DNA from: Desulfobulbus sp.
GTDB taxonomy: Bacteria; Desulfobacterota; Desulfobulbia; Desulfobulbales; Desulfobulbaceae
Reading direction: 5' to 3'
NCBI GenBank assembly: GCA_003604995.1
Contig: QZJD01000073.1
Coordinates: 1 to 32,106, forward strand
Length of the DNA stretch: 32,106 bases
Part shown: positions 15,964 through 25,394 of the stretch, one piece after another
Layout: each line of letters starts with the position of its first letter
Numbering within the stretch: position 1 is the first letter of the stretch
Notes under the pieces: model-generated
What the model was told of the DNA's origin: nothing
Database searches by the model: none
What the model saw: only the letters and a program-made list of their open reading frames with translations
Made by a program: the position numbers and the translations under genes

Positions 15964-16731
15964 CTACCGTAAGGAACCGGAACCCAATTCACTCAGGAGC
16001 CAGGAAAATCCGAATTTCAAAAGCTCGGCGTCATCGCGTTCGACCCGCCGTCGCCGCTCCTTGTCCAGGCGTGAACGCCTGAGGAGGTCGTAGCGAGCGA
16101 CATAGGCTCGAAATTCGTCAAGATTGTAACAAACCATGAAGGCCAGCTGCTGTAGCGGGCCGGCCACGCCCTCGCCCTGCCAGGGATTGGTCGCAAAGAA
16201 GGCGTCAACCTCTGCCCAGAGATCGTTCATCCGGTTGTATTCGTAAAGAACCTGGTCCCTTTCCCACTGGCGAAGGGTATACTGCCGATCTTCGAAATGG
16301 CCGCGGCAATAGGCATGGTGGGTCATGAAATAATAGGCACTGAGGTCGGAACCGGTGCCGGTCTTCTCCACGGCCCTCTCAAGAGGATACGTGCGGCAGG
16401 CGGAGGGTCGGTCACTGTAAACTGTGCAGCCTTGGTCCGAGAGAAACGGGCAGGTCTGTTCATCATTCTCCGCCATATTCAGCAGCACCGCCGGGAAATA
16501 GGGATGACTGCCCCGGCCGAGACGGGTATGCTGATGCATGAACCTGGACGAAGGAAGTCCTAGACGGTTTTTCAGGCGAAGCACGTCATAGGGATAAAGA
16601 TACAGCTCCAACCTGCGGCAGCACGCTTTATAGCAACTGACGTCGGGGTGGCAGTGGAAGGAAAACGGCTGGTCGCCGATAACTGTTCGCCCCTCGGGAA
16701 TCAGGGCCGGATCAAGGGTACTCTCGTTCAT
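15964..16731 (-). CDS. YkgJ-family cysteine-cluster protein
   Basis: The 255-residue protein belongs to the UPF0153/YkgJ family, thought to hold zinc or an iron-sulfur cluster; its reaction is unknown. Near residues 27-40 the pattern CHPDVSCYKACC appears, and near 93-116 CPFLSDQGCTVYSDRPSACRTYPL (read in parts), the CxxL...C...Y..RP..CR.YP signature. The C-terminal half is Arg-rich and helical. It sits between the terminator after rplQ and the rpsB promoter, 30 bp beyond the terminator, with no obvious promoter or strong ribosome site, so it may be expressed by read-through. Confidence 0.9.
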   Translation of the reverse strand: MNESTLDPALIPEGRTVIGDQPFSFHCHPDVSCYKACCRRLELYLYPYDVLRLKNRLGLPSSRFMHQHTRLGRGSHPYFPAVLLNMAENDEQTCPFLSDQGCTVYSDRPSACRTYPLERAVEKTGTGSDLSAYYFMTHHAYCRGHFEDRQYTLRQWERDQVLYEYNRMNDLWAEVDAFFATNPWQGEGVAGPLQQLAFMVCYNLDEFRAYVARYDLLRRSRLDKERRRRVERDDAELLKFGFSWLLSELGSGSLR

Positions 16732-16760
16732 CGCCGTGCCAATTCCGTCTCCGAGGCAAT

Positions 16761-16796
16761 GAAAAAAAAAGCTGATATGGCCTGGGCCATATCAGC
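16761..16796 (-). terminator. Strong intrinsic terminator after rplQ
   Basis: GCTGATATGGCC (16771-16782) and GGCCATATCAGC (16785-16796) form a 12-bp perfect stem; nine T follow on the minus strand. It ends the long ribosomal-protein transcript about 35 bp beyond rplQ. Confidence 0.95.
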
Positions 16797-16830
16797 TTGT
16801 TGCGGACAGGTATACCCGTCCCCAGCGAGA

Positions 16831-17220
16831 CTATTCTTCCGCTTCGGCAGGCGCCTCGGCGGATTCATAGTCGACCAATTCAAGAATCGCCATGGGGGCG
16901 GCATCGCCAAGGCGTGTCCCGGTATGGATAATCCGGGTATAGCCACCCTTCCGCTCCGCATACTGGGAACCAATTTCTGAAAAAAGCTTGGCGACGACAT
17001 CGCTGCTTTCGATGTATGCAGCTGCCTGGCGCCGTGCGTGCAAATCACCACGCTTGGCCAGGGTGATCATCTTGTCGGCAACCCTTCTGGCCTCTTTCGC
17101 CTTCGGAACGGTGGTCACAATACGCTCATGCTCAAACAGAGAAGTTACCATGTTGCGCAGCATGGCCTTCCGATGCTCTGACGTACGGCCCAGCTTGCGG
17201 TTTGATTTCCTGTGTCTCAT
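16831..17220 (-). CDS. rplQ: 50S ribosomal protein L17 (bL17)
   Basis: L17 sits near the exit of the peptide tunnel. The 129 residues begin [20 protein letters not shown], the diagnostic start, with [20 protein letters not shown] and [20 protein letters not shown] later. The end is an acidic Ala/Glu tail. It is the last gene of the alpha cluster, 53 bp after rpoA and just before the terminator. Confidence 0.98.
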   Translation of the reverse strand: MRHRKSNRKLGRTSEHRKAMLRNMVTSLFEHERIVTTVPKAKEARRVADKMITLAKRGDLHARRQAAAYIESSDVVAKLFSEIGSQYAERKGGYTRIIHTGTRLGDAAPMAILELVDYESAEAPAEAEE

Positions 17221-17273
17221 AATCCAGTCCTTCGTCTCAAATAACGTATCCGTACTCTTACGGGATGGTTCGG

Positions 17274-18317
17274 TTAGATATCCTCGCCGTTTTCTTCACG
17301 CTGGTCCGGCGGCAACCAGCCCTCAATGTTCATGCCGAGGGACAGGCTGTGCTCTGAAAGCAACGCCCTGATCTCGTTGAGGGACTTGCGACCGAAATTC
17401 TTGGTCTTCAGCATCTCGGCGTCGGTCCGCTGTACCAGCTGACCGATAAACTGTATTTTTGCATTTTTCAAACAATTGGCGGACCGCACGGACAGCTCGA
17501 GATCATCCACATCCTTATCCAGAAACGGTGGATATTTGGTCATGCCGTCATCGCCGCCTTCGCCGATTTCCGGCTCGGCCTTCTCTTCATCAAAATTGAT
17601 GAAAATGGTCATCTGTTCCTTCAGAATCTTGGCGGCAAAGGCAAGCGCATTTTCCGGGGTTACGCTGCCGTCGGTCTCTATCTCGAACGTAAGCCGGTCG
17701 TAATCGGTCTGCTGACCAACGCGGGCCTGACTGACCACATACTGAATCCGCTTGATCGGAGAAAATGCCGAATCAATGGGAATCACTCCGATGGGCTGAT
17801 CCTCGGTCTTATTCTGTTCCGCCGGACGATACCCCTTGCCCCACTTCACTTCCAGTTCAGCACGGAAGGTCGTGTCCGCGGTGATGGTGCAGATATGCTG
17901 ATCCGGATTCATGACGTCAACATACGGCGCACCGTTGATGTCGCCGGCAGTCACCACCCCGGGGCCTTTTTTCTCGATGACCACGGTCTGCGAGTCGCCA
18001 TGATTAAGCTTCAGGCGAACCTGCTTGAAATTCAGGATGATATCAGCCAGATCCTCATGAATGCCGTTGATAGTGGTGAACTCATGCTGCGCCCCTTCAA
18101 CCTTGACCGAGGTGATCGCCGCGCCACGGATGGAAGAAAGAAGAATGCGGCGCAGGGAATTGCCGATGGTCGTGGCGAATCCCCGTTCAAAGGGCTGGCA
18201 GACAAACTTGCCAAACCGGTCGGTATGGCTCTGCTTGTTTACCTCGATGCGTTCCGGCTGGATGAGATCATGCCAGTTTTTGTAAAACGGGATGTCCTCC
18301 CTGGTTTCCTGTGCCAT
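17274..18317 (-). CDS. rpoA: RNA polymerase alpha subunit
   Basis: The alpha dimer nucleates RNA polymerase assembly. The 347 residues have the N-terminal assembly domain ([35 protein letters not shown]) and, after an acidic linker near 240-255, the C-terminal domain that binds UP elements and activators ([26 protein letters not shown]). It is slightly longer than E. coli alpha (329) owing to the linker and tail. It starts 20 bp after rpsD, so alpha is co-made with S4. Confidence 0.99.
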   Translation of the reverse strand: MAQETREDIPFYKNWHDLIQPERIEVNKQSHTDRFGKFVCQPFERGFATTIGNSLRRILLSSIRGAAITSVKVEGAQHEFTTINGIHEDLADIILNFKQVRLKLNHGDSQTVVIEKKGPGVVTAGDINGAPYVDVMNPDQHICTITADTTFRAELEVKWGKGYRPAEQNKTEDQPIGVIPIDSAFSPIKRIQYVVSQARVGQQTDYDRLTFEIETDGSVTPENALAFAAKILKEQMTIFINFDEEKAEPEIGEGGDDGMTKYPPFLDKDVDDLELSVRSANCLKNAKIQFIGQLVQRTDAEMLKTKNFGRKSLNEIRALLSEHSLSLGMNIEGWLPPDQREENGEDI

Positions 18318-18337
18318 ACTCTACCTGATCGTTAAAA

Positions 18338-18967
18338 TTACTTGGAGTACAGCTCGACTATCAGCTGTTCCTGAATCGGCAACGTGATTTCGTCCCTGTT
18401 CGGAAGGGCTTTGACCGTCCCTTGAAAGTTGGGGGCGTCAAGCTGCAACCAGCTGGGAACTCCTCTCCTGGCGGCACCCTCAAGATTATCAACAATCACT
18501 TCGTTTTTACGGCTTTTTTCTTTCAGGGTGATGATATCGTCCACCGACAGCTGATAGGAAGGGATATTAACCTTCTTGCCGTTCACCAGGAAATGGTTGT
18601 GGCGGACCAGCTGCCGCGCCTGATCTCGCGACCCGGCAAAGCCGAGTCGATAGACGGTATTATCGAGACGGCGCTCCAGCATCATCAGGAGATTTTCACC
18701 GGTAACGCCCTTGCGCTGTTCAGCCTTGGCAAAGAAATTGCGAAACTGTCCTTCCAGCATGCCGTACACGTGCTTTACCTTTTGCTTCTCGCGCAACTGC
18801 ACCGCGTAGTCCGACAATTTCTTGAACTTGTTCTGTCCGTGCTGTCCGGGTGCATAGGAACGTCGCTCAAATGCACATTTGTCAGAGTAACAACGGTCAC
18901 CCTTGAGAAACATTTTCAGATTTTCACGCCTGCACAAACGACAGGAAGCTTCCGTATATCTGGCCAA
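18338..18967 (-). CDS. rpsD: 30S ribosomal protein S4 (uS4), zinc form
   Basis: S4 is a primary 16S-binding protein and, in relatives, a translational repressor. The 209-residue product keeps four cysteines at 9, 12, 26 and 31 (CRLC, CYSDKC), the zinc form. The S4 RNA-binding domain begins near residue 99 ([26 protein letters not shown]). The start is TTG, with GGAGG six bases before it. It lies beyond the hairpin at 18991-19029. Confidence 0.99.
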   Translation of the reverse strand: MARYTEASCRLCRRENLKMFLKGDRCYSDKCAFERRSYAPGQHGQNKFKKLSDYAVQLREKQKVKHVYGMLEGQFRNFFAKAEQRKGVTGENLLMMLERRLDNTVYRLGFAGSRDQARQLVRHNHFLVNGKKVNIPSYQLSVDDIITLKEKSRKNEVIVDNLEGAARRGVPSWLQLDAPNFQGTVKALPNRDEITLPIQEQLIVELYSK

Positions 18968-18990
18968 CTTATACCTCCATGATTAGACAT

Positions 18991-19029
18991 ACGGCTCACC
19001 TTGCAGTAAATCTGCAACAGATGAGCCGT
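18991..19029 (-). promoter_or_regulatory. Two-tier hairpin upstream of rpsD
   Basis: ACGGCTCA pairs with TGAGCCGT (8 bp), and inside it TTGCAG pairs with CTGCAA (6 bp) around a 5-nt loop, separated by a small asymmetric internal loop. It ends 23 bases before the rpsD start. The stacked design and the TTG start suggest a translational control site, perhaps for S4 itself; that is inferred. Confidence 0.55.
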
Positions 19030-19055
19030 CAATACACTTAATCGCTGCCCTGAAA

Positions 19056-19454
19056 TCAGACCCTGCGCCGCTTGGGGGGCTTACAGCCGTTATGCGGAAC
19101 CGGGGTTACATCGCAGATCCGGCTCACTTCGATCTCGGCGGTGGCAAGGGCGCGCAGGGCGGATTCCCGACCCGGACCAGGGCCTTTCACCCGAACCTCA
19201 ACTTTCCTGATCCCGTTTTCCTTGGCCTTGGCGACCGCATCGGCCAGGGCATTCTGCGCGGCAAAGGGCGTGGACTTGCGCGACCCCTTGAACCCGATAA
19301 CCCCTGCACTGGACCAGGAAAGGACATTGCCCTGGCGATCTGAAATGCTGATCAGAGTATTGTTGAAAGTGGAATAGATAAAAACTATCCCTTCGGCAAT
19401 GTTCTTTTTTTCCTTACGCTTAACCTTTCCGGTGCTTTTCTTAGGCTTTGCCAT
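19056..19454 (-). CDS. rpsK: 30S ribosomal protein S11 (uS11)
   Basis: S11 lies in the platform of the 30S near the E site. The chosen start (19454, [18 protein letters not shown]) has GGAG upstream; a 20-residue longer frame has no support. The 132 residues include [32 protein letters not shown] and the closing [17 protein letters not shown], where the Asn-Gly can form isoaspartate in relatives. It follows rpsM by 66 bp. Confidence 0.98.
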   Translation of the reverse strand: MAKPKKSTGKVKRKEKKNIAEGIVFIYSTFNNTLISISDRQGNVLSWSSAGVIGFKGSRKSTPFAAQNALADAVAKAKENGIRKVEVRVKGPGPGRESALRALATAEIEVSRICDVTPVPHNGCKPPKRRRV

Positions 19455-19520
19455 GATATCTCCGTATGGGAATTCGCCCCTGTTCCGAAGGAAGCAGGGA
19501 GCGATACTGATCACTAATTA

Positions 19521-19889
19521 TCATTTACTGCGAACGACCGCCCCTTTGCGAGGTCCCTTCCGGGTCCTGGCATTGGTTTTGGTTCGCTGGCCGCGACAGG
19601 GAAGCGCGGCGCGATGACGTCGTCCCCGGTAGCAACCGAGATCAGTGAGCCGCTTGATATCCATGGATACTTCACGACGGCGATCACCTTCCACGGAATA
19701 TCCCGATTCAATGATCTTTCTGATCTTAGTAACCTCATCGGCATTCAGATCATCACTGTTCATCCGATAGGGCAGATCCGCCTTGTCGAGGATCTCGCGC
19801 GCCGAGGCAATACCAATACCGTAAATATAGGTCAGCGCCCGGTCCAAATGCTTGTTTTTGGGTAAATCTACACCAGCTATACGTGCCAA
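19521..19889 (-). CDS. rpsM: 30S ribosomal protein S13 (uS13)
   Basis: S13 forms bridges between subunits at the head and touches the P-site tRNA. The 122-residue protein opens [20 protein letters not shown], has the GIG helix-turn region, and closes with [22 protein letters not shown] and a basic tail. The start codon is TTG, 7 bp from AAGGAG. The last residues are lysine-rich as usual. Confidence 0.98.
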   Translation of the reverse strand: MARIAGVDLPKNKHLDRALTYIYGIGIASAREILDKADLPYRMNSDDLNADEVTKIRKIIESGYSVEGDRRREVSMDIKRLTDLGCYRGRRHRAALPCRGQRTKTNARTRKGPRKGAVVRSK

Positions 19890-19928
19890 GACCTTACTCC
19901 TTGTTCAAAATCTGTTTGCAGGATTGGC

Positions 19929-20042
19929 TTATCCCTGACGCTGCTTATGCTTCTTGTTCTTGCAGCTGACGCGCACTACGCCCTTGCGTTTGTGCACTTT
20001 GCACTCACTGCACATTTTTTTTACCGATGCTCGTACTTTCAT
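19929..20042 (-). CDS. rpmJ: 50S ribosomal protein L36 (bL36), zinc form
   Basis: This 37-residue gene reads [20 protein letters not shown] and ends HKQRQG. Zinc ligands C11, C14, C27 and H32 are all present, so it is the zinc form. It is between infA and rpsM, its standard place; 33 bp separate it from infA. Translated by hand from the sequence. Confidence 0.97.
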   Translation of the reverse strand: MKVRASVKKMCSECKVHKRKGVVRVSCKNKKHKQRQG

Positions 20043-20075
20043 TGCCAGTCCTCCTGGACAACCTTCATTGACAAA

Positions 20076-20306
20076 CTATTTCTTTCCACCCTTGGAACGA
20101 AAGGTAACCCGTCCCCTGGTGAGATCATAGGGTGAAAGTTCAATGGTCACCCGGTCCCCCGGGAGAATCTTAATATAATGCATCCGCATTTTTCCGGAGA
20201 TATGTGCCAGAACCTTATGCCCGTTATCCAACTCAACCCTGAACATGGCGTTGGGCAACGGTTCAATAATGGTCCCTTCAACTTCAATGGCATCTTCTTT
20301 CGCCAT
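20076..20306 (-). CDS. infA: Translation initiation factor IF-1
   Basis: IF-1 blocks the A site during initiation. The 76 residues form one S1-like OB fold: [40 protein letters not shown] and [19 protein letters not shown] lies before the ATG. It is the first gene after the AT-rich gap holding a promoter-like site, so the alpha cluster may have its own start here. Confidence 0.98.
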   Translation of the reverse strand: MAKEDAIEVEGTIIEPLPNAMFRVELDNGHKVLAHISGKMRMHYIKILPGDRVTIELSPYDLTRGRVTFRSKGGKK

Positions 20307-20342
20307 ACTCTCCCTCAGAAAAATCGATCAGCACAAAAAAGG

Positions 20343-20373
20343 TATATATATATACAATGTGCTTTTTTTTCAA
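20343..20373 (-). promoter_or_regulatory. Promoter-like site before infA with (TA)6 run
   Basis: On the minus strand TTGAAA (20368-20373) stands 17 bp from TATATA (20345-20350), which lies within a 12-bp TA alternation at 20343-20354. It is about 40 bp before infA. A weak inverted pair (AGCACA/TGTGCT) spans it, and an 8-bp stem (20382-20389 with 20399-20406) follows the map stop. Slippage of the TA run could alter spacing. Confidence 0.5.
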
Positions 20374-20409
20374 CCTATTTTTAGAATGAACGTGAAGCTC
20401 ATTCTATTC

Positions 20410-21195
20410 TCAATCATTTCCAGATCTTAATGCGCTAAGAACCAAAGGGCCGTCTGCGGTCGCGGCCACGGAATGTTCAAAATGCGCGGAAGGTCGCCCG
20501 TCAGCGGTGACAACCGTCCAGTCGTCGGCGAGAACCTTGACTTTATAGGTTCCGGCATTCACCATGGGTTCAATGGCCAGAACCATTCCCTCCACGATTC
20601 GGGGTGACGATTTCCCCTTCTGAACATAATTGGGCACCTCGGGACTTTCATGCAGACTGGTGCCTATTCCATGCCCGACAAACTGACGGACCACGGAAAA
20701 ACCGTTGTTTTCCACATGTTCCTGGACCGCCCGGGAAATATCGGCAACCCGATTGCCGACCTGGACCTGCGCTATGGCCAGATCCAGCGACTCGGCAGTT
20801 ACCCTGAGCAGTTTTTCCTTTTCCGGAGAGACAGCGCCGACCGGAATCGTCAGAGCGGCATCGCCGTAGAAGCCCTGGTACAGGACGCCAAAATCAATGC
20901 TGACCACATCGCCGTCGTGCAGGTATACCTTTTTCGACGGGATGCCGTGCACAACCTGCTCATTAATCGAAACGCACAGGCTGCCGGGAAACCCGCGGTA
21001 ACCCTTGAAAGCCGGTTCAGCGCCATGATCCCGACAGTACTGTTCAGCCCATCGGTCGAGAAGCATGGTCGTCTGACCGGAGCGTATCTGTTTCCGTAAA
21101 AGATCCAGGACGCCGGCGACGATCTGGTTCGCCGCAAGCATGATCCGGATCTCATCAGGGGTCTTGACGGTGATGCTCTTCTCCTGGCCGGTCAT
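20410..21195 (-). CDS. map: Methionine aminopeptidase, type I
   Basis: Map removes the first Met from new proteins. The 261 residues carry the five metal ligands: Asp in SIDFGVLYQGFYGDAA (two), His in GHGIGTSLHESPEVPNY, Glu in AIEPMVN and Glu in HFEHSVA. The catalytic His is in VVHGIPSKK. It starts 14 bp after secY. adk, usual between these two genes in many bacteria, is not here. Confidence 0.98.
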   Translation of the reverse strand: MTGQEKSITVKTPDEIRIMLAANQIVAGVLDLLRKQIRSGQTTMLLDRWAEQYCRDHGAEPAFKGYRGFPGSLCVSINEQVVHGIPSKKVYLHDGDVVSIDFGVLYQGFYGDAALTIPVGAVSPEKEKLLRVTAESLDLAIAQVQVGNRVADISRAVQEHVENNGFSVVRQFVGHGIGTSLHESPEVPNYVQKGKSSPRIVEGMVLAIEPMVNAGTYKVKVLADDWTVVTADGRPSAHFEHSVAATADGPLVLSALRSGND

Positions 21196-21209
21196 TTACG
21201 AAAAAGGGA

Positions 21210-22514
21210 TCAGCGTCGTCCCCTGATCCGTCCCGCCTTCATGAACCCTTCATAATTGCGCATGACCAGATGGGACTCGATCTGGGAAATAGTATCGATG
21301 GCAACGCCGACGACAATCAGCAGCGCGGTACCCCCGAAATAAAAGGGCACGTTGAACTTGCTGATCAGCAGGGTGGGCATGACGCACACCGCGCTGAGAT
21401 AGGTCGCGCCGATGACGGTCAGACGGGTCAGCACCCGATCGATAAATTCGGAGGTCTTTTTGCCGGGACGAATACCCGGAATAAACCCACCGTTCTTTTT
21501 CAGATTCTCAGCAACGTCATCCGGCTTAAAGGTCACGGCGGCGTAGAAAAAACAGAAGAAAACGATGAACCCGACAAAAAGGATGTAATAATAAATCGTG
21601 CCCGGCGAAAGGGCCGCTGATACCCGCTGTACCCAGTCAATCTGAATAAAGGTACCGATGGTCGCCGGAAACATCATGATGGACGAGGCGAAAATCGGGG
21701 GGATAACGCCGGCAATATTGATCTTCAGGGGGAGGTGGCTGGTCTGGCCGCCGTAAACCCTGCGGCCGATAACCCGCTTGGCGTACTGGATAGGGATCCG
21801 TCGCTGCGAGGTCTCGGCAAAGATAATAAAGGCGACAATCGCTATCATCATGATCACCAGGAACGGAATGAAAATTATCGCCAACTCGCCCGCCTTGACC
21901 AGCTGAATGGTGTTGCCGACGGCAGCGGGCATCCGCGCGACGATACCGGCGAAGATGATCAGGGAAATACCGTTGCCGATCCCCCGTTCAGTCATCTGCT
22001 CACCCAGCCACATGATGAAAGCGGTGCCCGAGGTCAGGGTCAGCATGGTCATGAGCTTGAACTGCAAGCCGGCCTGCAGGACGATGGCTTCGCCGTTCGG
22101 ACCGGCCATCCCTTCCAGGCCGCTGGCGATGAACATGCTCTGGATAATGCTCAAGCCCACCGTGCCGTAGCGGGTATACTGGGTGATCTTGCGGCGGCCC
22201 TGTTCACCCTCTTTGGATAGCTGTTCCAGTTGCGGGACAACCACCGTCAGGAGCTGAATAATGATCGAGGCGCTGATATAGGGCATGATCCCGAGGGCGA
22301 AAATGGAGAAATTCTCCAAGGCGCCGCCGGAAAACATGTTGAACATGCCGAACAGGGTCCCGGCATTCTGCTGAAAAAAGGCGGCAAGGGCCTCACCGTT
22401 GATACCGGGGGTTGGGATCTGCACGCCGATCCGGTAAACCAGGAGCATCAGCAGGGTAAAGACGATCCTCCTCCGCAGTTCAGGAATGTTTGCCGCACTG
22501 GCGAGGCCGCTCAT
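21210..22514 (-). CDS. secY: Protein translocase subunit SecY
   Basis: SecY forms the inner-membrane channel for protein export. The 434-residue product has ten membrane segments; the plug region follows the first ([15 protein letters not shown], near residue 60). Cytoplasmic loops hold [22 protein letters not shown] (read in part) and [17 protein letters not shown], the SecA and ribosome contacts. It begins 3 bp after rplO, keeping channel and ribosome supply together. Confidence 0.99.
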   Translation of the reverse strand: MSGLASAANIPELRRRIVFTLLMLLVYRIGVQIPTPGINGEALAAFFQQNAGTLFGMFNMFSGGALENFSIFALGIMPYISASIIIQLLTVVVPQLEQLSKEGEQGRRKITQYTRYGTVGLSIIQSMFIASGLEGMAGPNGEAIVLQAGLQFKLMTMLTLTSGTAFIMWLGEQMTERGIGNGISLIIFAGIVARMPAAVGNTIQLVKAGELAIIFIPFLVIMMIAIVAFIIFAETSQRRIPIQYAKRVIGRRVYGGQTSHLPLKINIAGVIPPIFASSIMMFPATIGTFIQIDWVQRVSAALSPGTIYYYILFVGFIVFFCFFYAAVTFKPDDVAENLKKNGGFIPGIRPGKKTSEFIDRVLTRLTVIGATYLSAVCVMPTLLISKFNVPFYFGGTALLIVVGVAIDTISQIESHLVMRNYEGFMKAGRIRGRR

Positions 22515-22517
22515 AGG

Positions 22518-22958
22518 CTATTCCTTCACGGACCCGCCGGCGGCTTCGATTCTGGCCTTCGCCCCCGCGCTCACCTTGTCCACCTCGACGGTCACGGCGG
22601 TGGTGATTTCGCCGTTGGCCAGCACCTTCACCTTGGCGTCGGTCGCCTTGATCAGCCCGGCCTCAAGAAGTGCAGCCCGATTCACCGTGGCTCCCTTTTC
22701 GAAACGATTCAAATCGCTCAGGGAGATAATGGCGAACTCCTGCTTGAAGATATTGGTAAAGCCCCGCTTCGGCAGCCGGCGATGCAGCGGCATCTGGCCG
22801 CCTTCAAAGCCGGGATTGCGGCTGTAGCCGGTCCGGGCGCGCGCGCCCTTGTGACCGCGCGTTGCCGTTTTTCCCCGGCCGCTTCCCGGTCCGCGCCCAA
22901 CCCGTTTGTTGTCGCGCCGTGCCCCTTCGGATGGCTTAAGATTATTCAACGTGAGCAT
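22518..22958 (-). CDS. rplO: 50S ribosomal protein L15 (uL15)
   Basis: L15 is a late-assembly 50S protein. The 146 residues show the Gly/Arg-rich N-terminus (GSGRGKTATRGHKGARART), GFEGGQMPLHRRLPKRGF and the C-terminal globular part. Its ribosome site GGAGG overlaps the last codons of rpmD, two bases apart from that stop. Confidence 0.98.
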   Translation of the reverse strand: MLTLNNLKPSEGARRDNKRVGRGPGSGRGKTATRGHKGARARTGYSRNPGFEGGQMPLHRRLPKRGFTNIFKQEFAIISLSDLNRFEKGATVNRAALLEAGLIKATDAKVKVLANGEITTAVTVEVDKVSAGAKARIEAAGGSVKE

Positions 22959-22960
22959 GT

Positions 22961-23140
22961 CTATTCCTCCACCCGCACCAGGTGCAGTACCTTGTTGACC
23001 ATACCCCGGATCTCCGGCGTATTTTTTCTGACCACGGTCTTGTTCATTTTCGTCAGCCCGAGGCCGACCAGGGTAGCCCTGATCTTCCTGTTGCTGTCCA
23101 AGCCGCTTTTCACCTGGGTTATCTTGATCGTATCACTCAT
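22961..23140 (-). CDS. rpmD: 50S ribosomal protein L30 (uL30)
   Basis: Hand translation gives 59 residues starting MSDTIKITQVKSGLDSNRK and ending HLVRVEE. The family core (IRATLVGLGLTKMNKTV, then RGMVNKVLHLV) is complete. It lies between rpsE (32 bp) and rplO (2 bp), the standard spc order. Confidence 0.96.
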   Translation of the reverse strand: MSDTIKITQVKSGLDSNRKIRATLVGLGLTKMNKTVVRKNTPEIRGMVNKVLHLVRVEE

Positions 23141-23172
23141 TGTTCAAACCTGCCTTCAAATTCACGTTGGGT

Positions 23173-23685
23173 TCAGGCAACCATTTCATCGGCGGCGAGG
23201 CCGCGCAGCCGGGCGATATCCTCCACCGACCGCAGCCGGCGCAACCCGTCAATGGTAGCTTTGACCAGGTTGTGCGGGTTATTGGACCCCAAACATTTGG
23301 TCAGAATATTCTGGACGCCGGCAGCTTCCAGGACGGCGCGGACCGCACCGCCGGCAATAACGCCGGTACCGTCGGAAGCAGGCTTGAGGAGAACGGTTCC
23401 GGACTTGAACTTGCCATTGATCTCGTGGGGAATGGAGACATCGGTAAGCGATACCCGACGCATGTCCTTTTTAGCGCTTTCCACTCCCTTGCGGATAGCC
23501 TCCGGCACCTGATTTGCCTTGCCCAGTCCGCAACCGACCAAACCCTTTCCGTCACCGACCACGACAATAGCACTGAAGCTAAAGCGACGGCCGCCCTTCA
23601 CAACCTTGGCAACCCGGTTGATATAAACAATCTTTTCTATGAGCTCTTCCTGGTTGCCTTCTTTCGCCCGTTTAAAATCAGCCAA
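23173..23685 (-). CDS. rpsE: 30S ribosomal protein S5 (uS5)
   Basis: S5 guards decoding accuracy near the A site. The 170 residues include the double-stranded RNA-binding half ([35 protein letters not shown]) and the second half with [19 protein letters not shown]. The start codon is TTG behind a GGGGGTG site. It is 48 bp after rplR. Confidence 0.98.
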   Translation of the reverse strand: MADFKRAKEGNQEELIEKIVYINRVAKVVKGGRRFSFSAIVVVGDGKGLVGCGLGKANQVPEAIRKGVESAKKDMRRVSLTDVSIPHEINGKFKSGTVLLKPASDGTGVIAGGAVRAVLEAAGVQNILTKCLGSNNPHNLVKATIDGLRRLRSVEDIARLRGLAADEMVA

Positions 23686-23733
23686 GAAACACCCCCGTAC
23701 TATGTGTATTGTGCATGAATAGTGAACTTCCGG

Positions 23734-24099
23734 TTAAAAATTAAGCCCGCCTTCACGGGCTCCGTCGGACAAGGCCTTGACCCGGCCGTGGTAAAGATTA
23801 CCGCCGCGATCAAAAACCACCTGGGTAATGCCGGCGGTCTTTGCCCGCTGGGCAATGGTCACCCCAACCTGTTTGGCCTGGGCAATCTTACCCTTGACTT
23901 CGGCCGCAGCAAACTCCTTGTCCTTGGTCGACATGGTCACCAGGGTTGCATGCCTGGTATCGTCTATAATCTGGGCATAAATATGCCGATTACTTCTGAA
24001 TACACGCATTCTCGGCCTCTCAGAGGTCCCGAACAGGCGTGTCCGAATCCGCTCGACGCGCTTTTTCCGCGCTGCTACTTTTGGGCTTGTTTTCGCCAT
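23734..24099 (-). CDS. rplR: 50S ribosomal protein L18 (uL18)
   Basis: L18 brings 5S rRNA into the 50S. The 121-residue product has the basic N-terminus (VAARKKRVERIRTRLFGTS), RPRMRVFRSNRHIYAQIID and a C-terminal FDRGGNLYHGRVKALSDGAR. It follows rplF by 24 bp. Confidence 0.98.
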   Translation of the reverse strand: MAKTSPKVAARKKRVERIRTRLFGTSERPRMRVFRSNRHIYAQIIDDTRHATLVTMSTKDKEFAAAEVKGKIAQAKQVGVTIAQRAKTAGITQVVFDRGGNLYHGRVKALSDGAREGGLNF

Positions 24100-24123
24100 G
24101 GTCCTACCATCGGTTAGAATATG

Positions 24124-24663
24124 TTATTTTGAGCCGGCCTTGCCAACCTTGCGGACAATATGCTCATCCTCGTAACGGATGCCCTTGCCCTTATACGGCT
24201 CCGGCTTGCGGATATCCCTGATCTGAGCAGCGGTGAGGCCGAGCAGCTCCTTGTCAATGCCGTCAAGTGTGATCATGTTGTTCTTGTCGACCTCAGCGGT
24301 GATCCCCTGGGGCAGCGAGTAATCAACAGGGCTGGAATATCCTACGTTCAAGGTAAGGACGGATTTTTCCACCTTGGCACGATAGCCCACGCCTTCCACC
24401 AGGAGTTTCTTTTGAAATCCCTGGTCCACGCCGGTGATCATGTTGTTCAGCAAGGTTCTGGTCAGGCCCCAGAAGGCATTCACCCTTTTGCTGTTTCCTT
24501 TTGGCGTGACAAGCAGTTTGTCGCCATCAAGCTTCAACGCGATCTCCGGACGGATATCGCGTTCAAGCGAACCCTTCTTGCCGGTCACCTTGACATGTGT
24601 ACCTTTTATCTCAACCTTTATTCCGCTGGGCACGGAAATAGGCAGCTTGCCGATTCTGGACAT
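24124..24663 (-). CDS. rplF: 50S ribosomal protein L6 (uL6)
   Basis: L6 sits by the sarcin-ricin loop where factors bind. The 179 residues are two repeats of the same fold: SRIGKLPISVPSGIKVEIKG at the start, and near the end the signature PEPYKGKGIRYEDEHIVRK. It starts 30 bp after rpsH. Confidence 0.98.
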   Translation of the reverse strand: MSRIGKLPISVPSGIKVEIKGTHVKVTGKKGSLERDIRPEIALKLDGDKLLVTPKGNSKRVNAFWGLTRTLLNNMITGVDQGFQKKLLVEGVGYRAKVEKSVLTLNVGYSSPVDYSLPQGITAEVDKNNMITLDGIDKELLGLTAAQIRDIRKPEPYKGKGIRYEDEHIVRKVGKAGSK

Positions 24664-24693
24664 CTTGTTTCTCCTCTTGTCAAGCGGTCGTCA

Positions 24694-25092
24694 TTACCAG
24701 ACTTCGCACAGCAGTTCACCGCCGATGTTCAGGCTTCGCGCCTCCCGATCGGAAATGATGCCGCGCGAGGTGGTCAGGATGGCTACCCCAAGACCGCTCA
24801 TCACCTTGGGTATCCGGTCGGATTTTTTGTACTGCCGGAGACCGGGCTTGCTGATCCGCCGAATTCCGGTAATGACCTTCTCGTTGCGGGGTCCGTACTT
24901 CAAATCAATTTTCAGCACACCCTGATCACCCTCTTCGATGATCTGGTAATCGCTGATATATCCTTCCTGCTTGAGGACTTTGGCCACACCCACCTTGATT
25001 TTGGAGAGGGGGACTTCGACCGAGGGAAAATGGGCCATGACACCATTTCTGATTCGGGTCAGCATATCGGCCAGCGGATCACTCATTGACAT
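24694..25092 (-). CDS. rpsH: 30S ribosomal protein S8 (uS8)
   Basis: S8 binds the centre of 16S rRNA and in E. coli represses the spc operon. I start it at 25092 (MSMSDPLADMLTRIRNG), which has GGTGA upstream; a start five codons earlier lacks one, and 25086 is also possible. The 132 residues end GLGVAILTTSRGIISDREA then the WC-like closing strand. Confidence 0.97.
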   Translation of the reverse strand: MSMSDPLADMLTRIRNGVMAHFPSVEVPLSKIKVGVAKVLKQEGYISDYQIIEEGDQGVLKIDLKYGPRNEKVITGIRRISKPGLRQYKKSDRIPKVMSGLGVAILTTSRGIISDREARSLNIGGELLCEVW

Positions 25093-25156
25093 ATGTTCAC
25101 CATTCAAACAATTTAATGCATACTGCGCAGTACAGTACGACTCTGGTTATCTCATG

Positions 25157-25342
25157 TTACCAGCTGGACTTGGTCACGCCGGTAATCTCCCCCTGGGAGG
25201 CAAGCTTTCTGAAGCAGAGCCTGCACATGCCAAATTTTCTGATATAGGCTCTCGGCCGGCCGCAGAGCGGACAACGGTTGTATTCGCGAACCTCAAACTT
25301 ACCTTTGCGCTTAGCCTTGGCAATCAGTGATTTTTTTGCCAC
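25157..25342 (-). CDS. rpsN: 30S ribosomal protein S14 type Z (uS14)
   Basis: At 61 residues this is the short zinc form, with CPLC (24-27) and CRLC (40-43) as ligands and [10 protein letters not shown] before them. It starts at GTG. Location between rplE and rpsH is standard. Confidence 0.98.
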   Translation of the reverse strand: MAKKSLIAKAKRKGKFEVREYNRCPLCGRPRAYIRKFGMCRLCFRKLASQGEITGVTKSSW

Positions 25343-25394
25343 TGCTTCCTCCTGAATGAATTACGTTTACTTTGCCGGCGGTCGAATAACCGTC

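Noticed and set aside
19455-19514. 20-residue N-terminal extension of S11
   Set aside because: No ribosome site, and the family start at MAKP has one.
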